A stretch of DNA of 64,000 nucleotides, from NCBI GenBank assembly GCA_964007475.1, contig OZ023275.1, forward strand, positions 14,859,829 to 14,923,828, given 5' to 3'. This stretch comes from Hybos culiciformis. Taxonomy: Eukaryota > Arthropoda > Insecta > Diptera > Hybotidae. Below, piece after piece: positions 13,961 through 25,927 of this stretch. Each line of letters begins with the position of its first letter. Position 1 is the first letter of the stretch. Both the position numbers and the translations under genes were made by a program. Under the pieces are notes generated by a model. That model was not told the DNA's origin and did not search any database. It saw only the letters and a program-made list of their open reading frames with translations.

Positions 13961-14046
13961 ATATGTTGGATAAAGGTAGATGAAATCGGCCTATATCCAA
14001 CATATAATAATATACCCCGCGATTGTGACCGCAAGGTATATTATTA
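13961..14046. repeat. Two adjacent perfect 12-bp hairpins
   Basis: ATATGTTGGATA (13961-13972) pairs with TATCCAACATAT (13994-14005). Immediately next, TAATAATATACC (14005-14016) pairs with GGTATATTATTA (14035-14046) around the GC-rich 18-nt loop CCGCGATTGTGACCGCAA. They may be the end of a transposon. Confidence 0.55.
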
Positions 14047-15969
14047 AAAGTAAAGTAGGCATATTTACTACCTTAACTACACAATTTACATATTTATATC
14101 ACAACTTGTCAAATAAATTGTACTCCAGAATAGTCAATAAAAAAGTTAAGTATACTTATTACATTTTTAACTTAAACCTCAAGTACAAGTTATAAATGTT
14201 CACACCACAATCTAAATTGTTACTAACTTTTGAATTCTCAGAACATTAATATCATCTCCAAAGCAACGTGATGTCGTTGGATTTTAAAATATTGAAAATA
14301 ATTTCTAGATATTGATATAAAAAAAAATCATAATTTATTATTTATTCCTTCTTATAAATTATAATAATCTTCATAAGAATCAATTTCGTCAAATTAATGA
14401 TTTATTCCAAAATCTTTACGATAATCATAAATATAATAATTTGATTATATAAATTGTATTTATATAGGAAAATAATACTTCGATAATCATCAATCAAGAA
14501 TCAAATTTTGAATTATATTTAAAAAAAAAAAATATTTAAGATTTTCTTTTAAATTTTTTATTTTCTTTTTTAATTGATTTGAAAATAATATCATTGTCAA
14601 ATAATAAAAAAATAAAAAAAACAACATAACCGATGTCGACTCTGAACAATTACTGGACATATTATAGGCTTTAAATTTTAAATGAAATTATTTTGCTTTA
14701 AATTCTAAATGAAATTAATTTTTTCATTGATTTCCCAAGGAAAAAAGAAAACGTAATTAAAAAAAAAAATAATAAAAAGGTTCTTCTGCTTTTCCTATTC
14801 AATTATGGAGCATAAACATTTTTAATTGAAAGGAATAAATTTATAGATATTTCTTCTGTGTCCTTTTTGTTTTTATTTTCTTTCTTACATTACTTTCGTG
14901 GCATAAGCTAATAATTTTTCCTAAGTTTCATTATAGAAGTAGTTATCAACACCTACACTTTAGGTGAGCTATACAATACTTGCTTACTATATTAATAATG
15001 TATATTTAAAATGAAAATGACAGGAAAATAATTTATCTTTTTTCCTTTTTTTAGGATAAAATTTAAGATGTAAAATATTATAAAGATATATGTTAATAAA
15101 AAGTACATTATACATTTACATAAAAATATAAATTTAAATACGAAATTAATACATGATAATTGTTTAAGTATTTTTCTTTTATATTGAAACCTGAAGATTA
15201 TGTTGTCCAATTATTATAGTTGGTTTTTTTTTTTTTAATTTTGTAAAAAATTTATCAAACTTCTGAATTCTACAATTAATTGATTTTCGGAATCTAGGTA
15301 TTATATAAGTGATTAGATCTCAAAATATTTCAATTAAATGTTAAATTTTGTTAAATTTAGTTTGACACAATAAAATTATTAGAAATAATTAACTTCAGTT
15401 TACAATAGTTTTAAAAATATAGACAGGACCACAACGTTCGTTATTAAATTTAGTTTTTCAAATATTACAATTTTATTATTCAGTTAAAGAATAAAGAGAT
15501 TCTTAGATATTACTGAATTTTTTAAAAGTTTAAAAATATTAACATCTTTTAACATAAATACGAACATTAATTTGAAAATATATAAAATAATAGTAGATAG
15601 GAAAATCATAAGTATATAATACATTTAAGTTGTAAGTCTCAGAACTTAGCACATCTATTTAATTTTTTTTTTCTGTTTGATCAGCATTATACCTGTGTAT
15701 ATTTAATTTAAGTATATGTATGAAGATATGCATAAGCAAACACACATTGTACATGCATTATATTTTTATAGTAATCCTTGTGAAAATTTAATATGTTTTT
15801 GTAAAGTTTTCTAGAATTTTGATAAAAAGTTTAGGAATTTTTTATTTTTTTTTTTGACATTTTTCCTTTTTTGTGCATTTTGTGCATCATGTGGAAACTT
15901 TTCAAAATATACGAACTTATATTCGGATTTTAAATACTTTTTTTTTGTAGATAAAGAAATTTTTTTTTA
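14047..15969. other. AT-rich stretch, nothing recognised
   Basis: No gene or bounded repeat is seen. The 14992-15210 frame lies in low-complexity sequence. Confidence 0.5.
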
Positions 15970-16130
15970 GCCTGTTTTACATTGAAAATAAAAAAAAAGA
16001 CTATTAGCTTTCATTAAATGTACGTCCGCCCGTCCTTCACTAAAGTACTTATACCTAATGAACTGTCGAATCGATTTCAATTCTTTGAATGCGAAAATAT
16101 GCGCAATCTCATTCAATTTTACCTCGACTA
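15970..16130. repeat. Dispersed old repeat, second copy
   Basis: Best-preserved copy of the family also at 13730-13870: CCTGTTTTACATTGAAAA, GACTATTAGCTTTCATTAAA, ACGTCCGCCCGTCCTTCACT, AAAGTACTTATACCTAATGA, then AATCTCATTCA. Confidence 0.45.
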
Positions 16131-16258
16131 TAAGACTACTGTTATTTTTATCCTATTTCAATTTCTTTAACATTAAATATATTTGAAAATTTTTTAAAAA
16201 AAATTTTTGGAAAAAAGAATGTCTATTACAATTCTGAAAACTAATATTCTAAATTTAA

Positions 16259-16577
16259 GTTCTACCAAAGAGTATGTATATCATAGAGGATTCAGTCCGA
16301 TACAAAAATTATAAATCAAAAAAATTAAACAAAAATCTTAAATCATAATCTTTTTTTTGGAGAATTTTGCTCTCACAAAAGCTTTTAAAACTTTAAAAAT
16401 CACAACAGATCTTTTGTTATTTTTAAACCTAAAAGTTTTTGTGAGAGAAAACTCTTAAAAAAAAAGAAATATTATTTCATGAGGTTGAGATTTAAGATTT
16501 CCTGTTTCATTTTCTTAATTTATATTTCTTTTTATGGGGCTGAGTCCTCTAGAATATATATACTCTTTGGTTCTATT
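16259..16577. mobile_element. Palindromic MITE of about 320 bp
   Basis: The left end TTCTACCAAAGAGTATGTAT and the reverse of the right end TAGAACCAAAGAGTATATAT align. The match continues through AGAGGATTCAG/AGAGGACTCAG, AATCTTAAATC and TTTGCTCTCACAAAAGCTTT/TTTCTCTCACAAAAACTTTT to a centre near 16418. Both arms are about 150 bp, so the whole element can fold. Target duplication is not clear, and it does not code. Confidence 0.7.
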
Positions 16578-17030
16578 AAAAATCCTATTTAAATGGTGAA
16601 ATAAATAAAATTGATTTTATTTAATATTTTCCTATCAATTAGAATATTACAAACATCATAAATCATAATGCAATCTAATATATTTATATAAATAACATAA
16701 ATAGCTTAATTTATATTTTTTATTCATAATAATACTTTATTATATTATTATTCATTTATGTTTATGTACAAAATACTAGATACCTACCTAAATTATATTC
16801 AATATCCATTAACTAGGAAAAATCAAGAATTCAAAATACTGAGTTTGTGTAATTTAATTTCTAAACAGAATAAAATCGAATAGGTATTTATTGGATTTTT
16901 TTTTATTCCAAAAATAAAATGAAAATTCATATTATTTCAATTTTAAGTCATGAATAATTTGGTTTTTTTTTTTTTTTGAAGAAAAAACCATAAAGACATC
17001 AAATTAACTTCGATATTTTTACCATATAAA

Positions 17031-17577
17031 GCCTAGTATTCACCTACGTAACATTGTTTACATTATTTAACACTACTTATCAACTTATCATTAACATTTT
17101 CGGTACTAAGTTCAATGTGTTAATAATTTATTATGTTTCGCCGCACTACATTTTTTTGTTGCTTACAATTATTGAAATTTAATAAACCATTAACAATTGA
17201 ATTTACATTGTTAATGCGTTGTTAAAATTAAATGTCATTATTTTGAAAGAATTAAACTTCTTATATTTTGAATATTATGAAATTAGATTTTCATTAATTT
17301 TAAAAGAAAAAAAATAATAAAAATAAATTAAAATTTTTGATAATAAATTTCAAATTAATATTACGTTCAATTTTTCATGGAAAATTAACAAAATTTTAAA
17401 GTAAATAATTTTAGTTTTCAGGGAGTACCACATTATCCTTCTTCAATGACAAGCCTATCCTTTTTTTTAATTTTTTTTTGTCAAATTTAACAAAATCAAT
17501 TTGCCTTTATTTAAATTAACAATGCTTTATTCCGATGAAAACTTAACACCGTGTTAAATTTCGAATTGAGTACTAGC
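17031..17577. mobile_element. Possible MITE with short imperfect TIRs
   Basis: GCCTAGTATTCA at 17031-17042 faces TGAGTACTAGCC at 17566-17577 (10 of 12 paired in reverse complement). The interior has several inverted TTAACA/TGTTAA motifs, including AACACCGTGTT. Weak on its own. Confidence 0.35.
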
Positions 17578-18271
17578 CTTAACCATTTTTAGGTATATTG
17601 TGTTTATTTAAATAAAATGTTATTCTAACATACGATTTTATTGTTAATGCTATTAGTATTGTTTCTACACAAAATCATTACCTATATGATTCTTTAGAGA
17701 ATAGTAAGTATTAACAATAAAATCATATGTGTATGTACAATGTACATCAATGTAAACTTTGAAATGTATAAAAATATACATGCAGTATATAGAGTTAATG
17801 TGTATATAAAGTTTTAAAGGTATAAAGCCACATACTTAAAATAGTATTTTAAAAAATTTAAAACATTTTTACTTAACTTGTGCAACCTATTTATATTTAT
17901 ATATTCTGCTATTAATATAGATTATTGATTTATTTGAGTTTTTAAAAGAAAAATAATATGTATATAAATACATAAATGTATATTATTTTTGTAAATATTT
18001 ACGTCAAAGAGTAATATTCTCCATTACAGAATTTGTTGGTATTAAAAATTGAAATTTCATTAGATATCAATTTAAAAAAGTATAATATATTTCTTTATGT
18101 ACTTATTTATATATAAAAAATCAATAAATTTACTTAAAAATTTCTTGTCAAAAATATAATATAAACTCGAAGTGTAATTAATTATTGAATAACCACAAGA
18201 TCGTTTCTAAAAAAATTATCATTTTTTAATCATTTTTCAAATGTTTACTTCAATTTCTTATACACTATGCC

Positions 18272-19116
18272 CATGGGCGCCGCCAGGATTTTTTATAAGG
18301 TGGTGCATGTGAAAATTATTATTTTAATTTTACAAAGTCTTTGACATATTGCGGGTTCATCACTAAGTTACAATTTCCAACAACCTTAACTTAAATTACA
18401 TTTTGATTTTAGGAAAAATCATTTGCAAAACAATATTTTGAATTCATGACAAAATTCATCTCAGCATGCTGATGCGATGCTCAAAACTTTTTAAGATTAT
18501 TTCTCACCAGGGCTGCCAGATGGAATAAATTAAATTTCCTCAAATTTTTAAAAAATTTCCCCAAAACAGACACTTTTTTAAAAAAAAATCCTCAAAATTA
18601 TTTTTTTTATATTTTTGTGTACTAAAATTTTTTTTGCCCTAAATTAGAAAAAAAAATTTGTTTAACGGTTTTACTCACTGCAGTTTTACCCCAAAAACAA
18701 CTTATTTTTGCAAGATTTCCTCAAATTTTTAATGTGTTTAGATTTTATACGGTACTTATATGTTGTAAATCAAAAAGTTTACTTTCAACAATGGATTTTG
18801 AGTTCAACGTACGTAGAAGAATATCGTAATGATATCAATTTCTTAAAATCATTAGGGTAAAAAAAATTTACGAGTCTGAAATTTTAAATATTGTTGACTG
18901 CCAAACGTTAGTACAATATTTCTTAATTTCTTCAAATTTTCCTCAGAAAAAAATATTTTCCTAAAATTTTTCTCCACGTTTTTTTTACTTTCTTTTTCTC
19001 CCGGAATTTTGAATCCTTTTGTCAAAATTAACAATTTTATCAAAATTTTAATAACATTTTTATCAAAGAAAGGTGGTGCAGTTGCACCACCTTGCACCAT
19101 ACTGCCGGCGCCCATT
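18272..19116. mobile_element. Non-autonomous DNA transposon with exact 8-bp target duplication
   Basis: ACTATGCC stands at 18264-18271 and again at 19117-19124. Between them the ends are CATGGGCGCCGCCAG and, in reverse, AATGGGCGCCGGCAG (13 of 15 matching), followed by GGTGGTGCA on both sides. An 8-bp duplication points to the hAT or P-like superfamilies. The interior holds diverged AT-rich sequence, and the 98-residue minus-strand frame at 18852-19148 crosses the element end and so is not a transposase. Confidence 0.75.
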
Positions 19117-20028
19117 ACTATGCCATACAGTCGTACATAATATATCACCTCTTCTGTATATATTATTTTTAGGGAATAAATTTATTATAATTATTTTTAT
19201 TTTTTTCTAAAATAAATTATTATTTATTTTTTATGTTGTGTGTTCTGTTCGAAATTTCATGGTAAATACTTAAAACATCAAGAGACTAGATTTATAGTCA
19301 CGCAAACCAAATTCCACATCAAGAAAAAATGTCTTAGCAATTATAAGGAAATAAGGCGAGATGTATAATTAATTAAAAATAAAATTCTATATTAAATGAA
19401 ACTTTTTTGTTTAGTTCTAATTAATTATTAATATTTTATCGAATGTAAATAAATAAAATAAAAAAATTTCTTTAATAGTTCATATACAGTTCAAAATCCA
19501 ATCGTTATTATTACACTGAAAAAGAAAAAACCTAATAAGGCAAATATAATAATCCTAATTAGATATTTATGAATTTAGCATTAAATTTTTATTATGTCTT
19601 CTTAATAAAAAATAATATAATGTCATCATGAATTATATATATTAATATAATGTACAAATATGTTTAACATTAATCGAAATTTCATTCAAATAAAAAGTTC
19701 ATCATCATTGGCACGCACGCAATGAGAACTAAAGTAAAATTAAATACTGTGAAAATGACAAAACTCTAAAATTCTTGCGTGATGATGAAATATATGAATA
19801 TTTTACAGACTGCTTTGAGACCATTAAACATATTTAACCTTAATTCTATATAACTAATTGTTATTTATTTCGAATAGGCATTAAAATTTTTTTGGCCTGT
19901 TTTCCATCAAAAATTCAAAAGGACTATATGTTTTCATTAAGTGACTGCCCGTCCGTACATTTGGAAGTTAGAGAGTTTCAGCGAGCCAGGGATTTAAATA
20001 ATTTTCAAATGAATTTTTGAATAATTTT

Positions 20029-20152
20029 AAATTTTCCGATGAAAATTATGATGTTAAAAGTAAATTAAAGTATCTTAAATCTTAAATTAAAGTATCTTAA
20101 ATCTTCCGATGAAAATTATGATGTTAAAAGTAAATTAAAGTATCTTAAATCG
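20029..20152. repeat. 70-bp tandem duplication with 21-bp sub-repeat
   Basis: GAAAATTATGATGTTAAAAG occurs at 20041 and 20111 (period 70). Within it TAAATTAAAGTATCTTAAATC is repeated with a period of about 21 bp (from 20061, 20082 and 20131). The second copy ends near 20152. The preceding sequence (19893-20000) is a fragment of the dispersed CGTCC repeat. Confidence 0.75.
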
Positions 20153-21067
20153 AAATGTTGAAAACGGACCCAGTATTTTATTTATGAAGTACTGTTCTAT
20201 ATTTTTTTTTAATAATTTTTGTTGGTTCAGATTGTGTTTTGTTTGATAGTTATAACTTAAAATATTCAGGCAAAAGAATTTAATGAAAAAAAATATAAAA
20301 AGATTAATAGATTTTGATAGCATTGTCAAAATAAAATGATTTTTATTTATTAATGACATTTTTTTATTACTTAAATTTTTTCTTGTTTTTTCCAAAAATT
20401 AAGAGATATTTTTTAAGATTTTCAAGATTATCTCAATTTAAATAAGATATCATATTTATACCCTTTTCAATTATTTATTCTTTTCCCGAAAAAGAAAAAA
20501 AACAGCAAAAAAAGGGAAATGTTAACACAATTTATTACCTGCCTACTCAAAAAAATGTCAAAAATAAAACAAATATTAATTTCTTAAATAAAATATGAGT
20601 TTTAATTTTAGAGGTCGATTAAATTATAATTTCCTTAATTTATTTATATTTAAGTGTTAAAATTAAATTAAAATTACAGTGTATTATTTATTTTTATTTT
20701 AATAAATACAAAATAAATATTTAAATAAAAGCTCAATGAAGACAGAATATTTTTTAATTCTGATTTATTCATATTACTTATGTGTAAAAAAAAATTCTTG
20801 TCATTTATCATTTTAATAGCAATCTTTTACGTGTGTGTCATGTATTAGATTATATAAAATCAATTTTATAAATAATCAAATTTTTAACATATATATAGTT
20901 AAAAGAGAATTTGAATTTTGACATTTTTTGATATTTTAATATAAATTTATTATAAAAGTTGCTTTGGCTTAGATATTCTTATATTTTTTTATACTCAAAA
21001 AAAAAGTAACTTTTATATGCGTTTTTTTTAGGTTCTAATGCAATTTTATTAATTTTTTTTAATTTTA
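20153..21067. other. AT-rich stretch, nothing recognised
   Basis: Low-complexity A/T sequence. The frame 20135-20395 overlaps the tandem duplication and shows no domain. Confidence 0.5.
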
Positions 21068-21075
21068 CTACAGGT

Positions 21076-21560
21076 TAGAGATGGGAAACCTGCCACCAAG
21101 GATGTTGTATTTACTCGTAGCCTGCAGACTTTTGAAATATACTTTGCGGCCTTATCACATTTAATTGGTTATTTACCTTTCATATTATATTTTTTAATAT
21201 CATAATGTCATTATTTTATTTTATATTTTGAAGTATAATTGTTTTGTGATTAAATAATTAATTAATAATAATAAAATTTAAATTTAAAATAAATTGGGAA
21301 ATTTTAATTGATTGTCTTTAATTCATGGTGAAGGATACAGCAGTAATTAAAGTTATATGCGAAGGCTTGCTTATACAATATTCGAAATGAAAATTAGTAT
21401 TTCATGTCGGCCGTCATGGTGTAATGGTATTGCCATTATCCTACGGCGTGTTCGGTCGTGGGTTCGATTCCCACCTTCGTCTGGAATTTGTGTCATTTTA
21501 TCAATTTGTCTCACTTGAATTAAGTACTTGTGTTGTTTTTTTTAAAGTTCCCCATCCCTG
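21076..21560. mobile_element. hAT-like MITE carrying a tRNA-like insert
   Basis: The ends are TAGAGATGGGAAACCT (21076-21091) and, in reverse from 21560, CAGGGATGGGGAACT, a typical hAT TIR. The flanks CTACAGGT (21068-21075) and CTCTAGGT (21561-21568) match at 6 of 8 positions, as an old 8-bp duplication would. The interior includes the tRNA-like sequence at 21409-21483. Confidence 0.65.
21409..21483 (+). mobile_element. tRNA-like Pol III element (SINE head)
   Basis: TGGTGTAATGG (21417-21427) resembles a Pol III A box and GGTTCGATTCC (21461-21471) is an exact B box. The T-arm GTGGG/CCCAC (21458-21462, 21470-21474) pairs perfectly. The anticodon and acceptor arms do not pair well, so a working tRNA is unlikely. 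It sits inside the hAT-like element. Confidence 0.6.
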
Positions 21561-22373
21561 CTCTAGGTACTAATTGTTCAGGTAAAACTATATTAAGCTT
21601 CTTTTACAATTTAATATCAATATCTGAATATTTAAGCGAACGAAATCAAAACCGTACAATTGCTTTGCTTAATAATTTAAACTTACTTTAAATTGGTTGA
21701 ATCTAACAATTTAATCCTAACATCCTTTGGACTAAATTTTAGATTATAGAATTTTAGATTTTAGATTAACCCTCTATTTTCATAGTATCGTAATTTTTTT
21801 TCTAATCCTAATGATTTACTATTTTGAATGCAGAATTTTTGAAAATTTTAGTATAGTCCAAATATCCTTTAATTTTTAAAATAATTTCCAACAAAAACAG
21901 TATGCCGGATCTCTTTAAAATATATTCCACAATTTATTTATTATTTCTTATGTTAATTAATAGTTCTTTTCTTCTTGTTTCATAAATTACTTTCAATTTA
22001 TACTTTAAAAATTTTTTTTATATATTTTTGCTTAAAAATTTATTCAATTAAATATTATTTTGAAATATTTTTGGCAAAACTCACTTCACATTTTTCGAAT
22101 TAATTTTAAAAACTTAATGTAACCTAAAAGTAGGCAATTTTTTTTTCAGTTTATTCAGTCGAAAAATTAATGTCTATTAATTTTTCTTTCTATTTGTTCA
22201 CTGAATTATTATAAAATATTAAATATTTTTTTCTTTTTTTTTTCTTTCTGTTAAACTAACAAATTAAAAATAAAAACGGTAACAATATTAGATTTGCGTC
22301 CTCTTTGATGAAATATTATCCTTTTATTTTCAAATATATATCTTTATTTTTTTTTTTAATTCTAATATTTCAG

Positions 22374-22437
22374 GTGGATGATCTGATCTCTTGTGATGTG
22401 TGTATACCACTAGTTTATCAACAAGACCTTTTTAACG
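22374..22437 (+). other. Candidate orphan coding exon (64 nt)
   Basis: A long T-rich tract ending TTTCAG (22373) precedes GTGGATGATCTG, and the segment ends AACG|gtaaaa. Only one frame is open and reads VDDLISCDVCIPLVYQQDLF-N. The stretch is GC-richer than its surroundings. I do not recognise the protein and found no partner exon nearby. It could be an internal exon of a gene with large introns, or chance. Confidence 0.3.
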
Positions 22438-22968
22438 GTAAAAAAAATGTAAAAATGAAAATATAGAAAAAAAAATACTGTATAATTATATACATAAATG
22501 ATACATATACAGAGATACATATTTTATGCTCAAAAAAAAAAGTAACTACATCATCAACATCACAAATACATTTACCATTATTTATAATCAAGGTATCTGT
22601 GTATATATATTTATATATTTATGTATAACTACATAAAGAAAAAAAAATAACAGAAATATTCAACCGAAATAAATATTTTCTGTTTCATTTTTTACAGTTG
22701 GAAAATTTTTCCACCGTTATACTTTTTGATTCTCTTCATCCAATGAAATGAAAATTTTGATTAAAATAATTTCTAAATTAACCATAATTTATCTTTAAAA
22801 TATAAGTTAAAAGGTTTTATTGAAAATGTTAAAAACAAAGATACACTTGTTCTACTTAAACTAATATTCTAAAAATATCTTCACAGTGTGTAGTAAGTAT
22901 GTAGTATGAGAAAGAGGTTAACTTGTACCCTGAAAGGATTAGTAACTTTTTTTCAATGCTACAATTTG

Positions 22969-23405
22969 TATACTACACTATCGTTTAATTCCATTTAAAC
23001 TGTTTTAACCTTTTAACCCTATCTTGTTAAAAATTGACACAAAGCAAAGAGATTTAATTTTTATAATTTTTAAATATTTCAAATAACTAAACACTTTAAA
23101 TAATATGTTTTATTTATTAAGTATTAAAGAAATAATTCCTTTGATAGTATCGTTATACTACACTATCACTTGTTCTAGCGCTATCTTCTTTTGCAAATTG
23201 ACACTAACCCAAAGACTTTTAATTTTAAATTATTTCAGGCTTCAAATAACTATTTATATAAATGTACACATTTCAAATAACATTAACATTATTATATTAA
23301 ATAATTTCTTTGATAGTTTCGCCAATCGCCATACTACACTATTATTTAATTCTACTTAAACTGTTCTAGCACTATCTTCTTTTGCAAATTGTCACAAACC
23401 CAAAG
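22969..23405. repeat. Tandem repeat, about 180-bp unit, 2.4 copies
   Basis: TACTACACTAT starts at 22971, 23156 and 23332 (spacings 185 and 176). Each is followed by TTTAATTC-like, AAACTGTT-like and TATCTTCTTTTGCAAATTG-type blocks and ACCCAAAGA. The preceding TTTGATAGT block is also repeated. The units are diverged, as in a small old satellite array. Confidence 0.7.
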
Positions 23406-23635
23406 AAACAAGTTTGTCAAAATTTTCTCAATTAATGGTTATCGTATTTTTAAGTTTAAAGGCACAAAATTTTAGAACATTTTTACAAAAAAAATTTATA
23501 TTCTGCGCTATTTATATATAAAAATTTGTTGTTATGAAAAAAAAAATAATAATTTAAAAAGTTTAATAAACAATATTTTTATTTTATTCCAAAATAAGCA
23601 AGATAAGAAAAATGATAAGCAATACATAAATTCAA

Positions 23636-23949
23636 ATTTATTTATTTATTTATTTATAATTTTTTTAATTTAAATATACATATTTTTTAATAATGTCTGC
23701 AAAGATATCTGTTTTGGTAAAAAAAAGGAAAAAAAAGAGAGATTTTTATAATTCCGACAAGTCTATATTTTCTTGATTTTCTGATTTTGAATTGAGTAAT
23801 AAGCTTTTTATGAATTTGTTTTTTTTTAACATGTCCTTGAAATGGAATTGCTTTTTTTTTCTTTCTTTCTTATTTTGAAAAAGATCAAATGTATAAGACT
23901 TCCTTAACATTTTCAATGCTGTGTGTGCGAATTCATTCTAGAAGAACTA

Positions 23950-23994
<45 letters not shown>

Positions 23995-24018
23995 AATAAT
24001 ACTAATAATAATAATAAA
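23636..24018. repeat. Simple repeats: (TTTA)n and (AAT)n
   Basis: A TTTA run lies near 23637-23657. A (TAA/AAT)n microsatellite with three ACT interruptions runs about 23949-24018. Confidence 0.85.
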
Positions 24019-24836
24019 TGAAGAAAAATTACGACTTTGTTTTTCAGTTACAAAAAAATAAAATTATAAGAAAAATTTATTGATTTAATATAAAAATAAA
24101 AAATAATAATAAAAAAAATTTTTTTTTTACTTGAAGTTAAAGTAATTCATGTGTATTTTATATATAAATCAATATTATCATATTCATATCTCTAACGAAA
24201 TAGAAATACACCTATCTATAATATTAATAAAATATATGGGTCGCGGCCTGAGGTGGTAAACGACAGCGTCGCATAGCATTTAATATAAAAGAAAAATTTC
24301 GAAAATATAACGATAAATAAGAAAAAACAAATATTTTATTGTTTTGCGAATGATCATTTAAAAAATTTTCAGGATAAACATTTAATTTCTTCCTCTATAA
24401 TTTATTTCTAAAAGCAGTAACTTATTTGGAAATCTCTAGCAGTTTCCAGCAAATGGCTTCGTTACTTTAACGAAAATAAATTAAAAATGGAGAAAATTTT
24501 GATAAATACTATTTTAAATTTTTTATGACTGTAGTTACATTTCTAAATAATTTCTATTTTGTAATCAACCTGGTAAAAAGGGGTACAGTCAAACAAAAGT
24601 ACCTGTAAATCAAATGTTATTACAGTCACACAGTTTTACGGTCAAACATATTTATAGTGAAATGAAATGCAGTATAATGTACCACTATCAAATTCGTAAC
24701 CTTAAGATTGGAAGGTTTCAGAATATCTTTAAAATAACAAAAGTCTAAAAAATATATTCCAGTATTAAAAATTAAAAAATCTTTAAATAAAGATATAGTA
24801 GGTATTCGCATTTTCAGAAAATTTTAAATAAAAAAA
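24019..24836. other. AT-rich stretch with one GC-rich island at 24239-24280
   Basis: GGTCGCGGCCTGAGG followed by GGTAAACGACAGCGTCGCAT stands out against the background. It has no recognised identity and may be a transposon end. Nothing else is seen. Confidence 0.4.
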
Positions 24837-25612
24837 AAATAAGTATAAAACGAGTTTTCAAAAAAACTGAGGCCACGCCGTATGAAAAAGTAAAAAATAA
24901 ATTTTTCTTCACACACGGAGGTGGACTCAGATTTTTTGATTGATACGTAAGTAATTTGATTCATGAAGAGAAAGAATATTCAAGAGAAATGTCCCAATCA
25001 AAAAATCTGAGTCCACCTCTGTGTGTGAAGAAAAATGTATTTTCTACTTTTTCATGCGGCCTGGCCTCAGTTTTTTTGAAAACTCGTTTTTTACTTATTT
25101 TTATTTTCCGCCTTTTTCACGTTAACTAAATTGTTATTATGTGCTGCATGGAGATGTTTTAAAACAATTTTATGACTAATCATATCGATGAAAATTTTTC
25201 CGATGATTTTCCCGCTTTTTCGGGTTTTCCATGGAGTTTTCCACAAAAGCATCTTTATGCAACCCATTTCGCTCTACAACTTTGTCTCAGGTTGCAAAAC
25301 GCTCAAACGCTTCCTTGGTCGGAAAAACTCCGGAAAAGCGTTTTACATCAATTTTCATCGATTTTTTCTGCAAGTTTTCAACATTGTCGGAGAGAAAGTA
25401 ATTATGCCAGTTGATAGGGAACTTGATCCTGCATAATTTATAAAACTTTTTTACGGGAAAATTTCCGGAAAAGTCGGAAAATTCCGGAAAATTTTTTCGG
25501 AAAAATCAGAAAACTTTGCATTTTTTCTGAAACGGAACGCTGTGATGACGCAAAGTCGATCTACGAGAGTGTCGAAAATAGTAAAGAAATATATAAATAA
25601 AAAGACAAATTC
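24837..25612 (+). repeat. Hairpin-plus-body repeat family, copy C
   Basis: Palindrome about 24847-25096, then body. Relative to copy D it has an internal deletion between AAACGG (25535) and GCTGTGATGACG, removing about 130 bp. Frames 25188-25436 (82 aa, starting MKIFPMIFPLF, ending VDRELDPA) and 25172-25414 (another frame of the same DNA) are open. The first is shared by all copies. Confidence 0.75.
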
Positions 25613-25780
25613 GTGTACGAGTTAATAGTAATTGTGGCCTCAATTAAGCATAAAATTGAATTTGTCCACATTTTGCAGCCGTCACTTTTTCAATCGGTAC
25701 TTTGAAAGGAACAGCCGACTTTTTGAGCAACATTTGAAGCATATACATGTTATTTATTATTTAATCATAGGGTTAATTCA

Positions 25781-25927
25781 CCAAAATGCACAACTTTCAC
25801 ATATACTTGTTAGAGTACGATTCAAATCAATTGACCAATCCGTTATGCAAAGCTTTTCCTTTCCATTACAAAATTCCATATCAAGTGATTTGATTCGTAC
25901 TCTAACTAATAACTTTTCCGCATTTTT
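25781..25927. mobile_element. Short palindromic element next to copy C
   Basis: GTTAGAGTACGATTCAAATC... at 25809-25834 and its reverse complement at 25881-25906 match at 24 of 26 positions. Outer AAAATGC/GCATTTTT also pair. The 104-residue frame 25632-25946 runs straight through this palindrome and is not treated as a gene. Confidence 0.55.

Noticed and set aside
18852..19148. A transposase remnant
   Set aside because: The frame crosses the element's right border into flanking DNA and shows no catalytic motif.
21409..21483. A working tRNA gene
   Set aside because: The B box and T-arm are perfect, but the acceptor and anticodon stems do not pair and position 33 is not T in the best fold, so it is called tRNA-like only.
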